Source of the DNA: Thiomonas sp.
Lineage (GTDB): Bacteria > Pseudomonadota > Gammaproteobacteria > Burkholderiales > Burkholderiaceae_C
Length of the DNA stretch: 12,552 nucleotides
Assembly (NCBI GenBank): GCA_027451915.1
Contig: DAIDHU010000412.1
Span: 1-12,552 of the forward strand
Direction of reading: 5' to 3'
Each line of letters opens with the position of its first letter. Position 1 is the first letter of the stretch. This document shows, in pieces, positions 1-9,470 of this stretch. The notes beneath the pieces were generated by a model, which was not told the origin of the DNA, did no database searches, and was given only the letters and a program-made list of their open reading frames with translations. The position numbers and the translations under genes are program-made.

Positions 1-738
1 GTCGCGGTTCGCGTAGTTGGGGTCGACGAACTTGTGCAGTTCGCTCATGCGCTCGAAGGCCTTGAGCATGGTCGGCGAGTTCAGCGCCTTCTGGTCGAGG
101 TCGATGAAGGCCTTCTTGTAGAACTCGGGGCCGCCGGTGGAGACGACCACGCCGTCGAACATGGTGGCTTCCTGCCAGGACTGGCCGCCCACCGCCAGGC
201 CGATGAAGCCGGCCTTCTTCACCTTCTCCAGGTCGGCGATGTACTGGTCCCAGGTGGTCGGCGCCGAGGTCACGCCGGCCTTGGCCAGCACCGCCTTGTT
301 GGCCCACACCCAGTTGGTCGAGTGCACGTCGATGGGCGCGGCGATCCAGTTGCCCTTGTAGACATCGAAGGCCTGCAGGGCCTTGGGCACCTTGTTCGCC
401 CAGTCACCTTTCTTGGCCAGGTCGTTCAGGTTCTTGAGCACTCCCTGCTTGGCCCAATCCGTGATGTCGAAGCCCAGCATCTGGGAGGCCGTGGGAGGGT
501 CCCCGGCCAGGACGCGCGCACGCAGCGTGGTCATGGCCTGCGCGCCGCCGCCGCCGGCGATGGGCACGTCGTGCCATTGCACGCCCTGCGATTGCAGGTC
601 GTTCTTCAGCACCTGCAGCGCGGCGGCCTCACCGCCCGAGGTCCACCAGTGGATCACCTGGACCTGTTTCTGCTGGGCCGAGGCGAAGGGCATGCCGGCT
701 AGGCCGGCGAGTGCAATAGCGAGTACGGTTTTTTTCAC
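1..738 (-). CDS. gtsA: Periplasmic sugar (probably glucose) ABC-transporter substrate-binding protein, GtsA-like; 3' part missing
   Basis: This open frame runs from a GTG at 738 to the left edge (246 codons, no stop), so the C-terminal part is outside the window. GTG 738 is preferred because GGAG lies six bases upstream; an in-frame GTG at 750 would contain that ribosome site. The N-terminus is a classic Sec signal peptide: KK, a hydrophobic stretch, then cleavage expected after ASA near residue 21. The mature start VIHWWTSGGE (about 28-37) followed by a GGGGAQAMTTLRARVLAGDP segment is typical of family 1 carbohydrate-binding proteins and closest, from memory, to pseudomonad GtsA, the glucose-binding protein of the GtsABCD importer. 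It lies directly downstream of edd-eda on the same strand, which fits delivery of glucose to the ED pathway. The permease and ATPase genes would be beyond the left edge. The exact sugar is inferred; other aldoses are possible. Confidence 0.88.
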   Translation of the reverse strand, partial: MKKTVLAIALAGLAGMPFASAQQKQVQVIHWWTSGGEAAALQVLKNDLQSQGVQWHDVPIAGGGGAQAMTTLRARVLAGDPPTASQMLGFDITDWAKQGVLKNLNDLAKKGDWANKVPKALQAFDVYKGNWIAAPIDVHSTNWVWANKAVLAKAGVTSAPTTWDQYIADLEKVKKAGFIGLAVGGQSWQEATMFDGVVVSTGGPEFYKKAFIDLDQKALNSPTMLKAFERMSELHKFVDPNYANRD

Positions 739-821
739 AGTTGTCTCCACGAGCGTCTGTTGCCAGGTACTTGTCAAGCATGGTCCCGGATCTGGCTGAC
801 GCGAACCAGCCGGGGTCGGTT

Positions 822-847
822 CACGCACGGCGGCTGCCGTGCGCGTG
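822..847 (-). repeat. GC-rich inverted repeat between eda and gtsA
   Basis: On the minus strand CACG-CG-CACGGC, loop AGCC, GCCGTG-CGTG forms a 10-bp stem with a two-base bulge. Five Ts precede it on that strand but none follow, so it is not a standard intrinsic terminator for transcripts coming from eda. A stem here could stabilise the edd-eda part of a longer message, or partly end it before gtsA. No function is shown. A second, weaker stem (GGCTG/CAGCC, 794-811) follows. The gap 739-903 holds no convincing small gene. Confidence 0.5.
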
Positions 848-903
848 AAAAACTCGGGTGTCAGGGTGCGGCGAAGGCTGGGGCGGACTCCTCCTGAGTG
901 GCT

Positions 904-1538
904 TCAGCTCGCGGCGCCGCCGGGGCGCAGCGCGGCCGCCTGCGCGGCGAGTTCGCGCACGCGGGCCCAGTCGCGCGCCGCGACCAGCGCCTCGGGGGTG
1001 ATCCAGGAGCCGCCCACGCAACCCACGTTGGGCAGCGCCAGGTACTCGGCCGCATTGCCCGCGTGGATTCCGCCCGTGGGGCAGAACTGCAGATGGGGAA
1101 GCGGGCCGTGCAGGGAGCGCAGCAGCGCGCGACCGCCCACCGCCTCGGCCGGGAACAGCTTGAGGGTGTCGAAGCCCTCGTCGGCCGCGCGCATCGCCTC
1201 CGAGGCGGTGGCCACGCCGGGCAGGAAGGGCAAGGCGCTGGCACGGGCCGCGGCGGCGAGTTCGCCGGTCAGCCCGGGGCTGACCCCGAACACGGCGCCG
1301 CTGTCGACCGCGCGCTGCCACTGCCCGCGGTCGAGCACGGTGCCCGCGCCCACCACGGCGCCCGGCACCGCGTCGCGAATGCGGCGCATGGCCTCGAAGG
1401 CCGCGGGGGTGCGCAGGGTGATCTCCAGCACCGGCAGGCCGCCCTCGACCAGCGCGCGCGCCATGTCCACCGCCAGCGAGGCGTCGGGCACCACGATCAC
1501 CGGCATGACCGGCGCCAGGCGCAACAGGTCCCGAGCAT

Positions 1539-1542
<4 letters not shown>
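904..1542 (-). CDS. eda: 2-keto-3-deoxy-6-phosphogluconate (KDPG) aldolase
   Basis: The 212-residue product is the usual length for bacterial Eda, a cytoplasmic class I aldolase that splits KDPG into pyruvate and glyceraldehyde 3-phosphate, the last ED step. The Schiff-base lysine is K128 in DTLKLFPAE. The general-base glutamate is E40 in PVLEITLRT, with R44 nearby. GAGTVL (about 65-70) and the phosphate-binding FCPTGGI (153-159) are also in place. The start ATG at 1542 overlaps the edd stop as ATGA, so translation is probably coupled to edd. Members also often act as 4-hydroxy-2-oxoglutarate aldolases, a possible side activity. An AGGAGGAG tract just past the stop is not followed by a usable start codon. 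Confidence 0.97.
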
Positions 1543-3425
<1,883 letters not shown>

Positions 3426-3443
3426 GGCTTTCCAGAATTTGAA

Positions 3444-3458
3444 CGTAGCTTAACGACA
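3444..3458. promoter_or_regulatory. Possible third HexR operator, in the edd leader
   Basis: CGTAGCTTAACGACA is an imperfect palindrome that matches TGTARTWWWAYTACA, the HexR consensus as I recall it, at 12 of 15 positions. Its end is 19 bases before the edd start codon, inside the expected 5' leader. A repressor bound here could block elongation or loop to the two upstream operators. It is the weakest of the three sites and may be chance. Confidence 0.4.
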
Positions 3459-3557
3459 TGCGCAGGATGTCCGGATAGGGAAATCCCGTAGTTCAAAAGC
3501 CGCAAACGTCGACTATCTACTTGTTTTTGTAGGTCTTTTTGCGCAAATTGGACGATG

Positions 3558-3572
3558 CGTAACAATACTACA
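3558..3572. promoter_or_regulatory. Probable HexR operator over the edd -10 box
   Basis: CGTAACAATACTACA matches the HexR consensus TGTARTWWWAYTACA at 13 of 15 positions (mismatches at 1 and 6). It covers the predicted edd -10 hexamer (3565-3570). Its centre is 41 bp from the centre of the zwf-side operator, close to four helical turns, so two HexR dimers could sit on the same DNA face. The hexR gene lies in the divergent operon, which supports the assignment. Confidence 0.65.
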
Positions 3573-3593
3573 CCATAACTCATTTCGTGTTGA
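3565..3593 (-). promoter_or_regulatory. Predicted sigma-70 promoter for edd-eda
   Basis: On the minus strand, TCAACA (3588-3593, 4 of 6 to TTGACA) is followed after exactly 17 bases by TAGTAT (3565-3570, 4 of 6 to TATAAT). Transcription would begin near 3558 and give an edd leader of roughly 130 bases. The hexamers are imperfect, but the spacing is ideal, the region is AT-rich in a GC-rich genome, and a HexR-like palindrome overlaps the -10. Confidence 0.5.
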
Positions 3594-3619
3594 CCAGCTG
3601 TAGTTTCGCTACATACACT
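3590..3619 (+). promoter_or_regulatory. Predicted sigma-70 promoter for the zwf operon
   Basis: TTGACC (3590-3595, 5 of 6 to consensus) is followed after 18 bases by TACACT (3614-3619, 4 of 6). Transcription would start near 3626, leaving a leader of about 127 bases before the zwf ATG. Its -35 overlaps the -35 of the divergent edd promoter by four bases on the other strand, so the two promoters probably compete for polymerase. The spacer is almost entirely occupied by the best HexR palindrome. Confidence 0.55.
3599..3613. promoter_or_regulatory. HexR operator between the zwf -35 and -10
   Basis: TGTAGTTTCGCTACA is an inverted repeat with perfect five-base arms (TGTAG/CTACA) and fits the HexR consensus TGTARTWWWAYTACA at 13 of 15 positions. 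It lies exactly between the predicted -35 and -10 of the zwf promoter, where a bound repressor would exclude RNA polymerase. In known systems HexR releases DNA when it binds KDPG, so the operon should open when the ED pathway carries flux. The site was found by eye and binding is not shown. Confidence 0.78.
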
Positions 3620-3661
3620 CTGCACCAGATGCCGTCGTCGCGCCGGCTCGCGGGCTCGACC

Positions 3662-3679
3662 CCCGCGGCGCGCCGCGGG
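3662..3679. repeat. Perfect 18-bp GC palindrome in the zwf leader
   Basis: CCCGCGGCGCGCCGCGGG is an exact palindrome about 35-55 bases after the predicted zwf transcription start. In RNA it can fold into a short, very stable hairpin with a small loop. No T-run follows, so it is not an intrinsic terminator. It could pause polymerase, shape leader RNA, or be incidental to the base composition. Confidence 0.55.
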
Positions 3680-3698
3680 CCATGCCAGCCTGCCGCGA

Positions 3699-3715
3699 CG
3701 CGCCCGTCGGGCGCG
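3699..3715. repeat. Second GC inverted repeat in the zwf leader
   Basis: CGCGCCCG-T-CGGGCGCG is a perfect 17-base inverted repeat around T3707, giving a 7-bp stem with a three-base loop. It ends 37 bases before the zwf start codon and 20 bases after the first palindrome. Together the two make a heavily structured leader before a gene that lacks a clear ribosome site. Confidence 0.55.
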
Positions 3716-3752
3716 GGGCGGGCACCCTCAACCACCAAGCCCCGCGAGACCC

Positions 3753-5216
<1,464 letters not shown>

Positions 5217-5221
5217 CACCC

Positions 5222-5908
5222 ATGGCCTGGTCGCTACGGGAATTCGCCGATGCGCAAGCGCAGGTGGACGCGCTGGCCGAAGCCGCGCGCGCATGCCTGG
5301 AGCGGGCGCTGCGCGAGCGCGCACAGGCCGTGCTGGCCGTATCCGGCGGGCGCTCGCCCATCCCCTTGTTCGCCCGGCTGCGCGAGCTGGATCTGGACTG
5401 GAGCCGGGTCATCCTCACCCTGGTGGACGAGCGCCTGGTGCCCGCCGGCCACCCGGACAGCAACGAGGGCCTGGTGCGCGAACATCTGCTGCAGGGCCGT
5501 GCCGCGAAGGCGCGCCTGCTCGGACTGGCCACGGACCCGGCGCTGGACCTGGGCGAGTGCGTGCGCCGCGCCTCGCTGGAGATCCCCCCGGTGGACCTGG
5601 CGCTGCTGGGCATGGGCGAGGACGGGCACACGGCCTCGCTGTTCGCCGGAGCCCCGGGAATCCAGGCCGCCCTCGACCCCGACAACCCCGCGCGCTACGT
5701 CGGGGTGATGCCCCCGGCGGCCCCGCACGCTCGCATCAGCATGAGCCTGTCGGCGCTGCTGCGCTGCCCGGACCTGCTGCTGTCCATCGCCGGGCAGGCC
5801 AAGCGCCGCGTATTCGACGCCGCCTGCGCCGACCCGCGCAGCGCGCTTCCGGTGGCGCGGCTGCTGCACCAGGACCGCGTGACGGTGCGAAGCTACTGGA
5901 CCGCATGA
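5222..5908 (+). CDS. pgl: 6-phosphogluconolactonase
   Basis: The 228-residue protein is a DevB/SOL-type lactonase that hydrolyses 6-phosphogluconolactone to 6-phosphogluconate. Family marks are SGGRSP (41-46), LVDERLVP (67-74) and LGMGEDGHTASLF (129-141). Two starts are possible: ATG 5222, five bases after the zwf stop, or an in-frame GTG at 5213 that overlaps that stop. The only good ribosome site, AGGAG at 5206-5210, is 11 bases before the ATG but only two before the GTG, so the ATG is preferred. The 3' end overlaps the glk start as ATGA. Position directly after zwf, the previous step, confirms the role. Confidence 0.96.
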   Translation: MAWSLREFADAQAQVDALAEAARACLERALRERAQAVLAVSGGRSPIPLFARLRELDLDWSRVILTLVDERLVPAGHPDSNEGLVREHLLQGRAAKARLLGLATDPALDLGECVRRASLEIPPVDLALLGMGEDGHTASLFAGAPGIQAALDPDNPARYVGVMPPAAPHARISMSLSALLRCPDLLLSIAGQAKRRVFDAACADPRSALPVARLLHQDRVTVRSYWTA

Positions 5909-6882
5909 TGTCCACCTCCCTGCCCTACCTGCTGGCCGATATCGGCGGCACCAACGCCCGCTTCGCGCTGCAGCAGGACGGGCGCATCGGCGAGATTCGC
6001 GTGCTCGCCTGCGCCGACTACCCGAGCCTGCAGGATGCCATGCGCGCCTACCTGCGCACCGCCTCGACCCGGGTGCGCCACGCGGCTATCGGCATCGCCA
6101 ACCCCGTCTACACGGACCGGGTGCGCATGACCAACCACCACTGGGAGTTCTCCATCGAGGCCCTGCGCCGCGAGATGGAACTGGAGACCTTCCTGGTGAT
6201 GAATGACTTCGCCGCCCTGGCGCTGTCGCTTCCCTACCTGCCGGAGCAGGAGCTGCGCCGCATCGGCGGCGGCCAGGCCGAGCCGCGCGCGGCGCGCGGC
6301 GTGGTGGGCGCGGGCACCGGGCTCGGCGTGGGCGCGCTCGTCGCCACCGCCGACGGCTCCTGGCAGGCCGTGGCCGGCGAGGGTGGGCACGTGAGCTTCA
6401 GCCCGATGGACGAGGAGGAAGTCGAGCTCTGGCGCTTCGCGCGCGCGCGCCACGGCCATGTGTCCGCGGAACGGCTGCTGCAGGGGCGCGGGCTGGAGCT
6501 GATCCACGAATGGGTCTGCGCCAGCTCCGGCAGCGGCGGCCCGGCCCTGCCCGCGGCGCGCATCAGCGAACTCGGGCTGAGCGGCGCCGATGCGCGCTGC
6601 CGGCGCAGCCTGGACCTGTACTGCCGCATCCTGGGCACGGTGGCCTCGAATGTCGCCCTGACCGTCGACGCCCGGGGCGGCCTGTATATTGGCGGGGGTA
6701 TCGTTCCCCGCCTGGGGGACTTTGTGCAGCAGTCGTCCTTCCGGGCCCGATTCGAGGACAAGGGAAGGCTGTCCGTGCTACTGGCGCGCATTCCCGTGCT
6801 CGTGATCCACAGCCCCTGGCCGGCGCTGATCGGCGCCGGCGTCGGACTGCGCCAACACCTGGAGCGTGCGCCCCATGCTTGA
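5905..6882 (+). CDS. glk: Glucokinase (Glk family)
   Basis: The 325-residue protein phosphorylates glucose to glucose 6-phosphate with ATP in the cytoplasm. It is a Glk-type enzyme (PF02685 style) rather than a ROK repressor-like kinase, since it lacks the ROK zinc motif. Key parts are the phosphate loop DIGGTNARF (12-20), the catalytic aspartate D101 in VMNDFAALAL, GAGTGLGVG (135-143), EGGHVSFSP (159-167) and YIGGGI (261-266). Two tandem ATGs (5905 and 5908) overlap the pgl stop; either could be used and the difference is one residue. There is no strong ribosome site, so translation is probably coupled to pgl. Together with a GtsA-like ABC importer on the other strand it suggests that glucose enters unphosphorylated. 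Confidence 0.96.
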   Translation: MMSTSLPYLLADIGGTNARFALQQDGRIGEIRVLACADYPSLQDAMRAYLRTASTRVRHAAIGIANPVYTDRVRMTNHHWEFSIEALRREMELETFLVMNDFAALALSLPYLPEQELRRIGGGQAEPRAARGVVGAGTGLGVGALVATADGSWQAVAGEGGHVSFSPMDEEEVELWRFARARHGHVSAERLLQGRGLELIHEWVCASSGSGGPALPAARISELGLSGADARCRRSLDLYCRILGTVASNVALTVDARGGLYIGGGIVPRLGDFVQQSSFRARFEDKGRLSVLLARIPVLVIHSPWPALIGAGVGLRQHLERAPHA

Positions 6883-7723
6883 ACGAATTCGCGACCAGTA
6901 CGAGCAGCTCTCCGCGGCCGAGCGCAAGGTGGCCGACGAGCTGCTGCAGCACCCGAACGATTTCGTGCGGGCCGCGGTGGCCGACATCGCGCGCATCGCC
7001 GGGGTCAGCCAGCCCACGGTGATCCGATTCGCGCGCTCCGTGGGCTGCACCGGGCTGCAGGAGCTCAAGCTCAAGCTGGCCGGCAGCCTGGTCAGCGGCG
7101 TGCCCTACGTGCACGCCGACGTCACCGCGGGCGACAGCATCGCGGAAGTCTCGGCGAAGATCTTCGACAACGTGATCTCCGCGCTGATCAAGTGCCGCAA
7201 CGAGGTCAGCCCCCAGAGCATCGAGGATGCCGTGGACCTGATCGCGCAGGCCCGACGCCTGGAGTTCTACGGCCTGGGCAATTCCGGCATCATCGCCGCC
7301 GACGCGCAGCACAAGTTCTTCCGCTTCGACATCCCCACGGTGTCCTACTCGGACCCGCACGTGCAGTCCATGGCCGCCGCGCTCCTGGGCCCGCGCGACG
7401 TGCTGGTGGCGATCTCCAACTCCGGGCGCACCAACGAGCTCCTGGATGCCGCGGACATCGCACTGGGCAACGGCTGCCGGGTGATCGCGCTGACCTCCCC
7501 GGGATCGCCGCTGGCGCGCATGGCGACCGTGGCCATCTACGCCAACGCGCGCGAGGATGCGGAGATCTACAGTCCGATGATCTCGCGCATCCTGCACCTG
7601 ACCCTGATCGACGTGCTGGCCGTCGGTGTCGCGCTCAAGCGCGGCCCGGCCGTGATCCAGCCCCTGGAGCGGACCAAGCAGAGCCTGCGCACGCGCAAGC
7701 GCGAGGCCGAGGATCCGAGCTGA
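6875..7723 (+). CDS. hexR: HexR-type transcriptional repressor (RpiR family)
   Basis: The 282-residue product has an N-terminal RpiR helix-turn-helix (about 1-77; recognition part AGVSQPTVIRFARSVG at 42-57) and a C-terminal SIS sugar-phosphate domain (about 120-255) with YGLGNSG (132-138) and SNSGRTNELL (181-190). HexR represses ED and glucose genes and is released by KDPG. I call HexR rather than another RpiR protein because the gene sits inside the zwf-pgl-glk operon and palindromes of the HexR type lie at zwf and edd. ATG 6875 is preferred over GTG 6866 because GGAG at 6861-6864 is ten bases from the ATG but only one from the GTG. The gene overlaps the end of glk by eight bases. Lying in its own target operon, it should be self-limiting. 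Confidence 0.93.
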   Translation: MLERIRDQYEQLSAAERKVADELLQHPNDFVRAAVADIARIAGVSQPTVIRFARSVGCTGLQELKLKLAGSLVSGVPYVHADVTAGDSIAEVSAKIFDNVISALIKCRNEVSPQSIEDAVDLIAQARRLEFYGLGNSGIIAADAQHKFFRFDIPTVSYSDPHVQSMAAALLGPRDVLVAISNSGRTNELLDAADIALGNGCRVIALTSPGSPLARMATVAIYANAREDAEIYSPMISRILHLTLIDVLAVGVALKRGPAVIQPLERTKQSLRTRKREAEDPS

Positions 7724-7754
7724 GCCCACCCTGCCACCACCGCCGCGCCCAGCC

Positions 7755-7767
7755 GCTCGCGGCGAGC
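7755..7767. repeat. Short inverted repeat between hexR and pgi
   Basis: GCTCGC-G-GCGAGC forms a six-base inverted repeat in the 60-base gap before pgi. No T-run follows, so it is not an intrinsic terminator, and no promoter is visible in the gap. pgi is probably transcribed with the upstream genes. The repeat may be incidental. Confidence 0.3.
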
Positions 7768-7783
7768 CTGTCCTGAATCCGCG

Positions 7784-9445
7784 ATGAGCCAACTGACCGA
7801 ACTGCCCTCCTGGAAGGCCCTGTGGGGCCATTTCACCCGCGCCCGCGACTGGCACATGCGGGCCTTGTTCGAGGCCGATCCGCAGCGTGCCGAGAAATTC
7901 TGGCTGGAGCAAAGCGGCCTGCGCCTGGACTACTCCAAGAACCGCATCACCCCCCAGACCATGACCCTGCTGCTGCAACTGGCGCGGGAGGCGGGGGTGC
8001 CCGAGCGCATCCGCGCGATGTTCGCCGGCGAGCGCATCAACACCACCGAGCAACGCGCGGCCTTTCACATCGCGTTGCGCAACCGCTCGGGGGGGCCGAT
8101 GAGCATCGACGGCGAGGACGTCATGCCCAGGGTACTGGGGGTGCTCGAGCGCATGGCGCGCTTCTCCGACGCCGTGCGCAACGGCGAATGGCTGGGCTAT
8201 ACCCAGCAGCCCATCACCGACGTCGTCAACATCGGCATCGGCGGCTCCGACCTGGGCTCGCTGATGGTGTGCCAGGCCCTCAAGGCCCACGCGCACCCGA
8301 GGATGAACATGCACTTCGTCTCCAACGTGGACAGCTCCCAGCTCAAGGAGACGCTGCGCCGCGTGCACGCGGAGACCACCCTGTTCATCATCGAGTCCAA
8401 GACCTTCACCACCCACGAGACCCTGACCAACGCGCACACGGCTCGCGAGTGGTTCGTGCACCGTGCCAAGGACCCCTCGGCCGTGGCACGGCATTTCGTG
8501 GCCGTGTCGACCAATCGCAAGGCGGTGGGGGAATTCGGCATCGACCCGGCCAACATGTTCGAGTTCTGGGACTGGGTGGGCGGGCGCTACAGCCTGTGGT
8601 CGGCGATCGGCCTGCCCATCATGCTGTACATCGGCGAGAAGAACTTCCTGGACCTGCTCGCCGGCGCCCACAGCATGGACCAGCATTTCCGCGATGCCCC
8701 GCTGGAGAGCAACCTGCCGGTGGTGCTGGGGCTGCTGGGTATCTGGTACATCAATTTCTTCGGCGCCGGCAGCCACGTGATCGCGCCCTACGACCAGTAC
8801 CTGCATCGCCTGCCCGCCTTCATCCAGCAACTGGACATGGAGTCCAACGGAAAGCGCACCACCCTGGACGGACGCCTGGTGGACTACGAGACGGCGCCGA
8901 TCATCTGGGGCGAGACCGGGATCAATGGCCAGCATGCCTTTTTCCAGCTGCTGCACCAGGGCACCCACATCTCGCCCATCGATTTCATCGCCTCGCTGGA
9001 CGGTCGCGGCTCGCTTCCCGGCCACCACGAGATCCTGATGGCCAATATGTTCGCGCAATCGGAGGCCTTCATGCGCGGGCGCAATGCCGAGGAGGTACGC
9101 GCCGAGCTGCTGGCCCAGGGCATGGACGAGGCGGCCATCGAACACCTGCTGCCCTACAAGGTGTTCGACGGCAACCGGCCCAGCAACACCCTGCTGCTCG
9201 AGCGCCTGGACCCCTTCTGCCTGGGCGCGCTGGTGGCCCTGTACGAGCACAAGATCTTCGTGCAGGGCGTGGTGTGGAACATCAATTCCTTCGACCAGTG
9301 GGGCGTCGAGCTGGGCAAGCAGCTCGCGCATACCATCCTGGCCGAGCTCGAGGGGCGCAGTCCGCCGCAACCCCACGACGCGTCCACCCAGCGCCTGATC
9401 CAGCTGTACCTGCAAAGCAACCGCGGCCCCCGGGCCGGGTCCTGA
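7784..9445 (+). CDS. pgi: Glucose-6-phosphate isomerase
   Basis: The 553-residue protein interconverts glucose 6-phosphate and fructose 6-phosphate. It is the long E. coli-type Pgi (549 residues there). Both family signatures are visible: DWVGGRYSLWSAIG (263-276) and FDQWGVELGK (503-512). Catalytic residues are E353 in QLDMESNGK, H384 in INGQHAF and K512, each two positions earlier than the E. coli residues. The phosphate-binding IGIGGSDLG (150-158) is also present. The ATG at 7784 has no obvious ribosome site. It follows hexR by 60 bases and precedes the fructokinase gene by 25. In an ED organism it channels fructose 6-phosphate from fructose, or from recycled triose phosphate, back to Zwf. 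Confidence 0.98.
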   Translation: MSQLTELPSWKALWGHFTRARDWHMRALFEADPQRAEKFWLEQSGLRLDYSKNRITPQTMTLLLQLAREAGVPERIRAMFAGERINTTEQRAAFHIALRNRSGGPMSIDGEDVMPRVLGVLERMARFSDAVRNGEWLGYTQQPITDVVNIGIGGSDLGSLMVCQALKAHAHPRMNMHFVSNVDSSQLKETLRRVHAETTLFIIESKTFTTHETLTNAHTAREWFVHRAKDPSAVARHFVAVSTNRKAVGEFGIDPANMFEFWDWVGGRYSLWSAIGLPIMLYIGEKNFLDLLAGAHSMDQHFRDAPLESNLPVVLGLLGIWYINFFGAGSHVIAPYDQYLHRLPAFIQQLDMESNGKRTTLDGRLVDYETAPIIWGETGINGQHAFFQLLHQGTHISPIDFIASLDGRGSLPGHHEILMANMFAQSEAFMRGRNAEEVRAELLAQGMDEAAIEHLLPYKVFDGNRPSNTLLLERLDPFCLGALVALYEHKIFVQGVVWNINSFDQWGVELGKQLAHTILAELEGRSPPQPHDASTQRLIQLYLQSNRGPRAGS

Positions 9446-9470
9446 AACCCTCATTTCCTGGAATCGATCC

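Noticed and set aside
749..777. A perfect TTGACA on the minus strand upstream of gtsA as a promoter -35
   Set aside because: At 16, 17 and 18 bases downstream the hexamers are CGCTCG, GCTCGT and CTCGTG, none like a -10, and a start there would fall in the ribosome site.
3517..3532. CTAC-N8-GTAG inverted repeat in the edd-zwf gap as another HexR operator
   Set aside because: The arms are only four bases and the orientation is the opposite of TGTAG...CTACA. It is more likely chance in an AT-rich stretch.
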